Source: Bacillota bacterium (GTDB lineage: Bacteria > Bacillota > Clostridia > Lachnospirales > Lachnospiraceae). Taken from it: a DNA stretch of 64,000 bases. The notes beneath the pieces were generated by a model. The model made no database searches. It saw nothing but the letters and a program-made list of their open reading frames with translations, and had not been told where the DNA came from. Numbering within the stretch: position 1 is the first letter of the stretch; each line of letters begins with the position of its first letter. The DNA lies in NCBI GenBank assembly GCA_023399055.1, contig JAEWQV010000002.1, positions 62,001 to 126,000 of the forward strand, written 5' to 3'. This document shows, in pieces, positions 34,351 through 42,281 of the stretch. The translations under genes were made by a program, and so were the position numbers.

Positions 34351-35991
34351 TTATTCTTCTCCGTCTTCTACTTCTGCATCAAACAAGCAGATCTGTCTCT
34401 TTCTAGCCATTTCGTCGCTATCCAGATATTCATCATAAGTAGATACCTTATCCACCAGATGACCGTTAACAATTTCCATAATACGGTTTGCTGTGGTTTG
34501 AATGAACTGATGGTCAGGTGAAGTAAAGAGGGCAACACCAGAGAATTTCATCATACCATTATTTAAAGCTGTGATAGACTCCATATCTAAGTGGTTCGTT
34601 GGCTCGTCAAGAATTAATACATTTGCACCCATGATCATCATCTTAGATAACATAACTCGAACTCGTTCACCACCGGAGAGTACATTAACTTTCTTGGAAC
34701 CTTCTTCCCCTGCAAACAACATACGGCCCATGAAGCCACGAACATAAGTAACATCTTTTTCAGGAGAATATGGCATTAAGAAATCAACAATGGTTTCATC
34801 GCCAGCAAAAAGCTTGGTGTTATCCTTAGGGAAATAGGCAACTGTTGTTGTGATTCCCCATTTATAGGAGCCTTCATCCGGTTCCATTTCACCAGATAGT
34901 ATTTTAAAGAGAGTAGTTGTGGCAGCAGTGTTTGGCCCAACAAATGCAATTTTATCATCACGACCAACAATAAAGGAGAGCTTATCAAGTACTTTAACTC
35001 CGTCAATTGTTTTAGAGAGATTTTCAACGGTAAGAACTTCATTACCAATTTCTCTGCTAGGTCTGAAATCTATATACGGATATTTTCTGCTGGAAGGTCT
35101 GATATCGTCAAGTTCAATTTTATCAAGTGCTTTCTTACGGGAGGTTGCCTGTTTTGACTTGGAAGCATTGGCACTAAAGCGTTGGATGAATTCCTGCAAC
35201 TCTTTAATTTTTTCTTCCTTTTTCTTATTGGCTTCCTTCATTTGTTTTACCATTAACTGACTGGACTCATACCAGAAGTCATAGTTACCGGAATAGAGCT
35301 GAATTTTTGCATAATCGATATCTGCAATATGAGTACATACTTTATTAAGGAAATAACGGTCATGAGATACCACAATAACTGTATTCTCAAAGTTAATTAA
35401 GAACTCTTCCAGCCAACGGATTGCTTCTAAATCTAAATGGTTGGTAGGCTCATCTAGAAGCAGGATATCAGGGTTACCAAAAAGAGCCTGTGCCAGCAGC
35501 ACCTTTACTTTTTCAGAGCCACTTAACTCAGCCATTTTCTTATAATGAAGGTCTGTATCAATTCCTAAACCATTAAGCAGAGAAGCAGCATTGGATTCAG
35601 CTTCCCAGCCATCCATAGCAGCAAATTCACCTTCCAGCTCACTTGCGCGAATACCGTCTTCTTCGGTAAAATCTTCTTTTGCATAAATAATGTCTTTTTC
35701 TTTCATTATTTCGTAAAGACGCTTGTTACCCATAATTACTGTTTCCAGAACTTCAAATGCATCATATTTAAAGTGATCCTGTTGTAAGAAGGATAATCTC
35801 TGCCCAGGTGTTATAATGATATCACCTTTGCTGGGTTCTAATTGTCCGTTCATTATTTTCAAAAACGTGGACTTACCGGCACCATTAGCACCAATTAATC
35901 CGTAGCAGTTTCCTTCTGTAAACTTAATGTTTACATCCTCAAACAATGCTCGCTTTCCTAATCTTAATGTAATATTACTAGCCTGAATCAT
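34351..35991 (-). CDS. ABC-F family ATPase with degenerate second nucleotide site
   Basis: This 546-residue soluble protein has two ABC domains and no membrane segments, the ABC-F plan of ribosome-associated ATPases such as EttA, YbiT and YkpA. Domain 1 is intact: Walker A GANGAGKS at 34-41, a signature motif, LLLDEPTNHLD and VVSHDRYFL. Domain 2 keeps the signature LSGGERVRVMLSKM and Walker B LILDEPTNHLD, but its Walker A reads GPNTAATT at 352-359, with Thr at the lysine position (358). Its H-loop reads TSPDHQF, with Pro at 492. A Lys/Glu-rich linker follows domain 1 (about 240-275). It ends in a short acidic tail. Role in translation is known for the family, not for this member. Confidence 0.9.
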   Translation of the reverse strand: MIQASNITLRLGKRALFEDVNIKFTEGNCYGLIGANGAGKSTFLKIMNGQLEPSKGDIIITPGQRLSFLQQDHFKYDAFEVLETVIMGNKRLYEIMKEKDIIYAKEDFTEEDGIRASELEGEFAAMDGWEAESNAASLLNGLGIDTDLHYKKMAELSGSEKVKVLLAQALFGNPDILLLDEPTNHLDLEAIRWLEEFLINFENTVIVVSHDRYFLNKVCTHIADIDYAKIQLYSGNYDFWYESSQLMVKQMKEANKKKEEKIKELQEFIQRFSANASKSKQATSRKKALDKIELDDIRPSSRKYPYIDFRPSREIGNEVLTVENLSKTIDGVKVLDKLSFIVGRDDKIAFVGPNTAATTTLFKILSGEMEPDEGSYKWGITTTVAYFPKDNTKLFAGDETIVDFLMPYSPEKDVTYVRGFMGRMLFAGEEGSKKVNVLSGGERVRVMLSKMMIMGANVLILDEPTNHLDMESITALNNGMMKFSGVALFTSPDHQFIQTTANRIMEIVNGHLVDKVSTYDEYLDSDEMARKRQICLFDAEVEDGEE

Positions 35992-36163
35992 GTAAATCCT
36001 ACCTCCTGGTTACTTACCGAATATGATGCAACAGCCTGCTGTTCATCGAATCTAATTATAAATAATCGCCATTTCTATTGTATCGTATATTACTGATTTT
36101 GCAAGTGAATTTTATTTTGTCGACAAAAAAGTAAAAATTTAGTCGATATTTAGAAAATTTACT

Positions 36164-36191
36164 TTGAAAATGGTAGAAAATGATTTATAAT
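36164..36191 (+). promoter_or_regulatory. Promoter candidate for the GGDEF/EAL gene
   Basis: TTGAAA at 36164, a 16-base spacer and a perfect TATAAT at 36186, about 40 bases before the start codon. Confidence 0.55.
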
Positions 36192-36232
36192 ACTAATAAA
36201 TAGTAATTTGGATGATGGCTAGGAGGGAATGA

Positions 36233-38818
36233 ATGACGGGGAGTTTAAAACATTGTGGGCGAATTTTATTTTTTCTAATACTATTTTTATTCTGCGTACC
36301 TCTGAAAGTAGTTGCAGCTGAACAAGTTGAGACAAATAATGTTTTAATACTGAATTCATACCATCAAGGACTTGAATGGACCAGTGGTCAAGTGGATGGT
36401 ATTAAGGAAACTTTATGTGATTGTGAAAGTAGTAACAATCTATTTATCGAGTACATGGATTGGAAGAATTACCCTTCAGACGAGAATAGACAAAGATTAT
36501 ACGAATATTATAAATTCAAATATGAGAATAAACCAATTGATATTATCATAACCACAGATGATGCGGCTCTCGAATTTGCCACCGAATATCGAAAGGAGAT
36601 TTTTTCTGATGCTCCTATCGTTTTTTCCGGCATAAATCAAGATGGTGTTATACGACTAGCAGAGAATACAGAAAGAGTTACAGGTGTTACAGAAGTAATT
36701 GATCCAACAGGTACAATTGAATTAATCTACAAAATTAACCCTTCAGTGAAATATCTATATGTTCTTTATGATAATACGGAAAGTGGCTTAACCACAGGAG
36801 AAATTATTAGTGAAACGGTTGCAGCTAAGTTTCCAAATCTAACAATAATCCCGATGAACAAGCTTGAGTATAGTTCGGTTCTTAAAACAGTTGGCCAATT
36901 AGATACGGATTGTGCTGTTATGGTGACAACCTATTCACAAGATGTGACTGGAAAAGTCATAGAGATGGATTTTGTAAATCAGAATATTAGTGCAGAAAGC
37001 TCCGTACCGGTATATCATCTTTATGATTTTGGGTTAGATAATGGAACACTTGGGGGAGTTCTACTAAGTGGAAATAAGCAAGGGACCTATGCAGCTGAAA
37101 TGGCACTACAGATTTTAGAAGGTGCAGATATAGAGAATATGCCTATCATACAGCCTGAATCTACAGTGGCAGTGGTTGATTTTGAGCAGATGGAGCGCTT
37201 TGGTATCAACAAAGATCGCATACCGGATAATGTGGAAATAATCAATAAACCATTTTCTTTTTATGAGACCTATAAAGAATATGTAATAGTAACAATAGCC
37301 GTTATAAGTATATTGGTATGTTTTATCAGTGTTTTACTTATTTATATAAGAATTATTCAAAGAATGAAGAAAAAACTTGCCGAAAGCCACGAGGAACTGA
37401 CGCAGCTTTACGAGGAGCTAACCGCCTCTGAAGAAGAGATGAGGCAGCAATATGATGAAATATTATTGATAAATGAGAAAATAAGAATTGGTGAAGAAAA
37501 ACTGACCTTTCTGGCATATCATGATATGTTGACAGCTTTACCAAATAAGCTTTCAATGTATGAAAAGGCACCGTACATATTAACTCCAGAGCGTGAGAAA
37601 GTAGGTTTACTTTTTGTTGATATTGATAATTTCAAAAATGTAAATGATACCTTAGGACATGCAATCGGGGATAAATTAATTAAAAAGGTTAGCGCAAGAT
37701 TAAAGAAATTATTTGATGATGATGATACCATCTATCATTTGAGTGGGGACGAATTTATCATTATCAAGCAAGAGATTAGGGATGTTGAGCAGGCACAGGA
37801 ATTAGCTAATGCAATTTTAAAGGAGTTTGACAAGGAATTTAAAATTAATGGAAGTGTTTTGCGTATCAGTGTTAGTATTGGAATTGCGCTATACCCGGAT
37901 CATGGAATGGAACTGGATCAATTATTAAAATATGCAGATCTTGCCATGTATAAGGCAAAGGGTGATGGCAAAAAGAACTTTATTATCTACGACTCCTTAA
38001 TGAATGAAGAATTCATGGAGCGGATGAGCCTCGAAAAACATCTGCTGAATGCCATGGAGAATAATGAATTTGAACTTTATTATCAACCACAGATGGATAT
38101 TGATAGCGGTAGAATTACCGGATTTGAAGCTTTGCTTCGATGGACTAATGCCGAACTTGGCAGAGTTTCTCCGTTAAGATTTATTAAGGTTGCGGAGGAG
38201 ACTCGTTATATAATTCCGCTTGGAACCTGGGTTTTAAGATCGGCTTGTATTTTCCTTAAGAAGCTTGTTGAAGCAGGATATTCAGATTTCACTATTTCAG
38301 TTAACATTTCTGTGATCCAACTTTTACAAAGTGGCTTTTGCGATATCGTATTAGGAATATTAAACGAGCTGGAGCTAGAGCCCAAGAATTTGGAGCTTGA
38401 AATTACAGAGACAGTCTTAATGGAATCAGTAGAGCAAATAAAGGATGAATTAAAGAGGTTACATGATATTAATATTAAAATAGCACTGGACGATTTTGGT
38501 AAGGGCTATTCCTCTCTAAATTATTTAAGACAATTACCAATCTCAACACTTAAGGTAGATAAATCCTTTGTGGACACCATCATTGATGATACACAGAATT
38601 GTCTGACTGGTAATATTGTTACACTGGGTAAGAGTATGGGAATGTGTGTCATTGCGGAAGGCGTTGAAGAACAAGAGCAATTGGAATACCTAAAGCAATA
38701 TAATTGTGATAGAATTCAGGGTTACCTATTCAGTAAGCCTTTGCCAGAAAGTGAGGTACTTACCTTATTAATGAGAGATATTGGTGCTGAGGTTGCTGCC
38801 ACTGATGAAGATGCATAA
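36233..38818 (+). CDS. Membrane GGDEF-EAL protein with ABC-substrate-binding-like sensor
   Basis: This 861-residue protein begins with a signal-anchor (residues 8-28). An extracytoplasmic domain of about 300 residues resembles the ABC_sub_bind fold (LILNSYHQGLEWT, then repeated TTDDAALEFA- and FSGINQDGV-type segments). A TM lies at about 347-371, followed by a coiled coil (to about 420). The GGDEF domain has SGDEF near residue 505, the EAL domain EALLRW near 634, and DDFGKGYSSLNYL near 755. No RxxD inhibitory site precedes SGDEF. The EAL metal ligands look intact, so it may chiefly degrade cyclic di-GMP. AGGAGG precedes the start. It probably links an external ligand to c-di-GMP. Confidence 0.88.
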   Translation: MTGSLKHCGRILFFLILFLFCVPLKVVAAEQVETNNVLILNSYHQGLEWTSGQVDGIKETLCDCESSNNLFIEYMDWKNYPSDENRQRLYEYYKFKYENKPIDIIITTDDAALEFATEYRKEIFSDAPIVFSGINQDGVIRLAENTERVTGVTEVIDPTGTIELIYKINPSVKYLYVLYDNTESGLTTGEIISETVAAKFPNLTIIPMNKLEYSSVLKTVGQLDTDCAVMVTTYSQDVTGKVIEMDFVNQNISAESSVPVYHLYDFGLDNGTLGGVLLSGNKQGTYAAEMALQILEGADIENMPIIQPESTVAVVDFEQMERFGINKDRIPDNVEIINKPFSFYETYKEYVIVTIAVISILVCFISVLLIYIRIIQRMKKKLAESHEELTQLYEELTASEEEMRQQYDEILLINEKIRIGEEKLTFLAYHDMLTALPNKLSMYEKAPYILTPEREKVGLLFVDIDNFKNVNDTLGHAIGDKLIKKVSARLKKLFDDDDTIYHLSGDEFIIIKQEIRDVEQAQELANAILKEFDKEFKINGSVLRISVSIGIALYPDHGMELDQLLKYADLAMYKAKGDGKKNFIIYDSLMNEEFMERMSLEKHLLNAMENNEFELYYQPQMDIDSGRITGFEALLRWTNAELGRVSPLRFIKVAEETRYIIPLGTWVLRSACIFLKKLVEAGYSDFTISVNISVIQLLQSGFCDIVLGILNELELEPKNLELEITETVLMESVEQIKDELKRLHDINIKIALDDFGKGYSSLNYLRQLPISTLKVDKSFVDTIIDDTQNCLTGNIVTLGKSMGMCVIAEGVEEQEQLEYLKQYNCDRIQGYLFSKPLPESEVLTLLMRDIGAEVAATDEDA

Positions 38819-38829
38819 CGATATGAAAA

Positions 38830-38872
38830 AAGGTTACTATTTAGCGGTAGAGTATCGCAAAGTAGTAACCTT
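38830..38872. terminator. Convergent terminator
   Basis: Arms AAGGTTACT (38830-38838) and AGTAACCTT (38864-38872) sit between converging genes, with A-run on one side and T-rich sequence on the other. Confidence 0.65.
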
Positions 38873-38878
38873 CTCTAA

Positions 38879-39973
38879 TCATATCAATGCAATCTCATCC
38901 AGACGTTCCATAATCGGAAGGTGTTGTGTACATAGTTCTTCGCATTGACCGCATTTAATACATTCCGCAGCCTTCTTTGAAGGTACTCTCCAATGATACA
39001 TCAGACGATTTTGAATGCTATTTCCAAGAAGCTTTTCGTTATAAGAATCCATGAATTTTGGAATATCGATATCTTGTGGACAATATTTGCAATAACCACA
39101 GCCAGTACAGAGTGTATTCAGTGCAAGGCCTTTCTGCTCGTATTCTTCATAAATTTCTGTAGCAGGTTTTTCTATCAAATTCTCCACTGCTTTAACTGCA
39201 TCATCTACATGTTCCTTTGTTGTACAACCACATAGTGCTACCGTGATTTCCTTATGGGAAGCCACAAAGCGAAGTGCAGCTTGTGCTACCGTTAAATCTG
39301 TGCCCAGGGTTAGGTATTCAAACATCTTTGGATTGTTAGGAATTAAACCACCTCCAAGTGGATTCATAACAACAATACCCATTCCTTTTTCATGTGCTGC
39401 CATAATGCCCGCCTGTCGAAAACGGTAATTCAAAGCATTATAACCTATTAACATACCTTTAAAGGAATCTGTTTGAATTACTTGCTCCAATTGATCACCC
39501 TGCATATGGGAGGAGAAGGTAATGTTACGGATTAAACCATCTTTCTTTGCTTGTTCAAAGGAATGATACATAAGATCATATTGCTGGTGAAAAGATTCCA
39601 TATCAAGCAAGCACCAGAGATAATAGAAATCCAGGTAATCAACTTTAAGCCTCTGTAAGGTGGTTTCCAGTCTTTTTCGAAAGATATCCGGTGTGAATTG
39701 ACCACCGATGGTACCCAGGTTAACCTTAGAGGAAATATAATAACTGTCTCTTGGTAATTGTGATAAAGCTAAGCCGGTGATTTCCTCACTCTTGTCATTA
39801 CAATAAAATGGAGCGGAATCAAAAAAGTTAATACCATTCTCATGTGCATGTAAAACAACCTCTGCGCACTTGCTAAAATTGCCAGCTTTCACGTCTGCAT
39901 CATCATAACGCATGGTTCCCATGCCGATAGCGGAAACCTTCATATCTGTATTGCCGTACTGCTTGTAGTACAT
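38879..39973 (-). CDS. Aldo/keto reductase with C-terminal ferredoxin-like domain
   Basis: This 364-residue protein has an aldo-keto reductase barrel at residues 1-280: GNTDMKVSAIGMGTMRYDD start, FFDSAPFYC with the Asp-Tyr pair, and the SSKVNL lysine strand. Two iron-sulfur style cysteine clusters follow in the C-terminus: CTGCGYCKYCPQ and CIKCGQCEELC. This architecture is common in anaerobic clostridia and implies that electrons come from or go to a ferredoxin-like carrier. The substrate is unknown. AGGAGG precedes the ATG. Confidence 0.9.
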   Translation of the reverse strand: MYYKQYGNTDMKVSAIGMGTMRYDDADVKAGNFSKCAEVVLHAHENGINFFDSAPFYCNDKSEEITGLALSQLPRDSYYISSKVNLGTIGGQFTPDIFRKRLETTLQRLKVDYLDFYYLWCLLDMESFHQQYDLMYHSFEQAKKDGLIRNITFSSHMQGDQLEQVIQTDSFKGMLIGYNALNYRFRQAGIMAAHEKGMGIVVMNPLGGGLIPNNPKMFEYLTLGTDLTVAQAALRFVASHKEITVALCGCTTKEHVDDAVKAVENLIEKPATEIYEEYEQKGLALNTLCTGCGYCKYCPQDIDIPKFMDSYNEKLLGNSIQNRLMYHWRVPSKKAAECIKCGQCEELCTQHLPIMERLDEIALI

Positions 39974-40403
39974 ATGAATACCTCCTACTTGAAATTTAAG
40001 TTATTTGTTATACCACCTTATACCCTCATAATTTCCATAAAATTTATTGTAGCATTTCATAAAAAGAATAGCAATAGGGTTCAGTTCAGACAATAATAGA
40101 AGAATGTTCAGACAATAATAGAAGAATACAGTTCAGCCTAGCCGGGCTATGATATGAGCTTGATAAAAATTTCCAAAATCATTTATCGAACTCATATGGT
40201 TGTACAATTAAAGCTGAGCTGTAACTACAGAAGAATATATATCGTTTGACTTTTAAATTTAGGTTAGATAGAATATTGATAGTCTTTACTATATAAGAAA
40301 ATACGTCAGTTAAGTAAATGTATTTAAAATGAATAGCCGAATTATTAAATAATTAAGGTTCTACAATAAAGTAATTTAATAATAGAATGGAAGGACGAAG
40401 GAT
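39974..40403. other. Intergenic region with tandem repeat and long stem-loop
   Basis: This 430-base spacer lies between divergent genes and has no supportable ORF. It contains a 22-bp perfect tandem duplication (40084-40127) and an imperfect stem-loop with 16-base arms at 40152-40167 and 40182-40197 (two mismatches, core ATATGAG). Promoters for the aldo-keto reductase and traX should lie at the ends but none stands out. Confidence 0.5.
40084..40127. repeat. 22-bp tandem duplication, two copies
   Basis: Positions 40084-40105 and 40106-40127 are identical and directly adjacent. The unit starts GTTCAGACAATAATAG. A partial third start (CAGTTCAG) flanks on each side. Confidence 0.85.
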
Positions 40404-41219
40404 ATGAGTACTTTTGCATTAAAGTCATTGGCAATCATTGCAATGTTAATCGATCACATAGGAGCAGTTTTTATTTCACCATATACTCATCCGGAATTGC
40501 ATCTTTTGTTTCGAGGAATCGGAAGACTTGCGATGCCTATTTTTGTTTTCCTGGTGGTTGAAGGGTACTTTCACACGAGAAATGTAAAGAAGTATTTAAA
40601 GAGAATGGCTATTTTTGCATTAATATCGGAAATTCCCTTTGACTTAGCATTTTATGCCACTCATTATAAAACGAATGTATTGGAAGACATAGCTCAAATA
40701 TATCAAGGTGGCTTTAAATTAAATGAAGTTTGGGTAGTACTGGGTAGGTTATTTGAACATCAAAATGTATTCTTTACACTATTTTTAGGATTACTATTAA
40801 TTCACATGATAAATATGATTGAAAGACGGGTTCTGTTAAATCAAAGAACCATACAGAAACTTTTGATTTGTAATATTCTTGAGGTAGTAATCACAGTACT
40901 GATATGTTTTACAGCAGTGTTGCTTAAAACTGACTATGACTATAGAGGAATATTGATATTTTTAGTATTTTATATTTTCCGGGGTAAAAAAATTCTTACC
41001 TCGTTATATTTGTTCTTAATTACGGCTGCATTATTAAGTAATATACCTGGATTTGTGAGTACAAGAAGCATATTTTATGTTATCAGTCTTTTTGCTAATT
41101 TTGCTATGTTACCTATAGCTTTATATAATGGGAAAAAAGGAAAAGATGTAAAATATTTATTCTACATCTTTTACCCAGCACATTTGTTTATTATATTTTT
41201 AATCTATCAATTTATTTAA
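40404..41219 (+). CDS. TraX family membrane protein
   Basis: This 271-residue protein has about eight membrane helices and starts with ALKSLAIIAMLIDHIGAVF, followed by RGIGRLAMPIFVFLVVEGY, the TraX signature. TraX was first known as the F-pilin N-acetylase, but chromosomal TraX homologues in Firmicutes are membrane acyltransferase-like proteins of unknown target. There are no conjugation genes here. GGAAGGACGAAGG precedes the ATG. Its stop codon overlaps, on the opposite strand, the end of a small ORF at 41212-41391. Confidence 0.85.
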   Translation: MSTFALKSLAIIAMLIDHIGAVFISPYTHPELHLLFRGIGRLAMPIFVFLVVEGYFHTRNVKKYLKRMAIFALISEIPFDLAFYATHYKTNVLEDIAQIYQGGFKLNEVWVVLGRLFEHQNVFFTLFLGLLLIHMINMIERRVLLNQRTIQKLLICNILEVVITVLICFTAVLLKTDYDYRGILIFLVFYIFRGKKILTSLYLFLITAALLSNIPGFVSTRSIFYVISLFANFAMLPIALYNGKKGKDVKYLFYIFYPAHLFIIFLIYQFI

Positions 41220-41391
41220 AAGAACTATTATGTTCTGATGTAGTTAAATTTGTGTTTGACCTAACTTCCCTCGCATTATTTTCGCCGGAAGCATAGGGCT
41301 TTTCAGGAAAGTAGTTCCTTGAATCCATTTGATGAACGCTGTTAATGGATGGAAAACGATAATAACTTTTCTTGGAAGGCTCAAAATACAT
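41212..41391 (-). CDS. Small ORF, 59 residues, unrecognised
   Basis: This reading frame has a strong AAGGAGG eight bases before its ATG and runs 59 codons without interruption. It begins MYFEPSKKSYYRFPSI and is polar, rich in Ser, Asn and Tyr, with no Cys, no membrane segment and a basic patch near KKSYYR. It converges with traX, overlapping its last codons. I do not recognise a family. The ribosome site is the main support. Confidence 0.5.
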   Translation of the reverse strand: MYFEPSKKSYYRFPSINSVHQMDSRNYFPEKPYASGENNAREVRSNTNLTTSEHNSSFK

Positions 41392-41553
41392 GGCAACATC
41401 CTCCTTTTTTCTTAATTTTGGGTCAACGAGGGATTATATATTTATAAATATTTATATTATATTGTTCTTCATAGACATCATATCTATACTAGAAAATAGC
41501 TATTGAATTTACATTTATTTCTTTTAAAATTTGACTTTTCTATGGAGGCAAGT

Positions 41554-42048
41554 ATGATTTCTATAAGTATTACCGAGATTAAGTCTTTTATGGCAAAGCT
41601 TTTGACAAATACAACATTTGATGAGTATTTATTAAAAGAATTGGAACTTCAGTCCTTTACTGGTTTCAAAATTACAGGTCAACTAAATGAAGCTTTCTTT
41701 AGCAAAGAAGAGCTGGAAGAACGCCAGGACAAAAATAGTATTCTATGGAGTGAAGTAAGGCAGGTTGTATATGCCATGATTAAGGGGAGTAAAACACCAT
41801 TAACCTTTAAAATAATATTTCAATTACCAATTCATCAATGTGAGGTATTGATTCAACGATTGGGTGGTAGATTATCCATAGATAACGTCGGTGGGTTATT
41901 TCTTAATATTATATTTGATAAAGGTGAACTTCGAATTATAACTGGAACGGCAATTAAAGTATTTACCCTTGATAAAACTCTGGAACAAGAATGGGATGAA
42001 CAGGTAAAAGTAATATTAAAAGAACAAGGTATTGGATTTTTGCTGTAA
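41554..42048 (+). CDS. DUF5721-like cytoplasmic protein
   Basis: This 164-residue protein starts at the ATG at 41554, five bases after GGAGG; a longer in-frame start at 41503 would run through the ribosome site. It contains TEIKSFMAKLL at the N-terminus and a GGLFLNIIFDKGELRIITGTA beta-strand block late. The family, frequent in Lachnospiraceae, has no assigned role. No membrane segment or catalytic motif is evident. It precedes htpG by 230 bases, from which it is separated by the CIRCE element. Confidence 0.65.
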   Translation: MISISITEIKSFMAKLLTNTTFDEYLLKELELQSFTGFKITGQLNEAFFSKEELEERQDKNSILWSEVRQVVYAMIKGSKTPLTFKIIFQLPIHQCEVLIQRLGGRLSIDNVGGLFLNIIFDKGELRIITGTAIKVFTLDKTLEQEWDEQVKVILKEQGIGFLL

Positions 42049-42085
42049 CTTTTCAGCCTAGGTATAGGAGTTCAATTATTTTTTG

Positions 42086-42112
42086 TTAGCACTCTAGTTG
42101 ATAGAGTGCTAA
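42086..42112. promoter_or_regulatory. CIRCE element (HrcA operator)
   Basis: A perfect CIRCE: TTAGCACTC-N9-GAGTGCTAA. HrcA bound here represses heat-shock genes. It ends seven bases upstream of the -35 box of the htpG promoter, rather than downstream of it as is most common. Confidence 0.93.
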
Positions 42113-42119
42113 TTTTGTC

Positions 42120-42148
42120 TTGACAATTGTAAATAGCCGTATTATGAT
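42120..42148 (+). promoter_or_regulatory. htpG promoter
   Basis: TTGACA at 42120, a 17-base spacer and TATGAT at 42143. The leader of about 125 bases contains a hairpin (GTGGT...ACCAC, 42224-42244) before the ribosome site. Confidence 0.7.
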
Positions 42149-42281
42149 ATTTTAGAAGAAATAAATAACAAAGAAGTACTATTAAAGGGTTGGCCATGGA
42201 TCAGATTGGCTAGCAAATGTATGGTGGTGAGCAAAGCTTACCACGCCTAACTTAGATTAAAAAAGAAAAAGGAGTGTTAGT

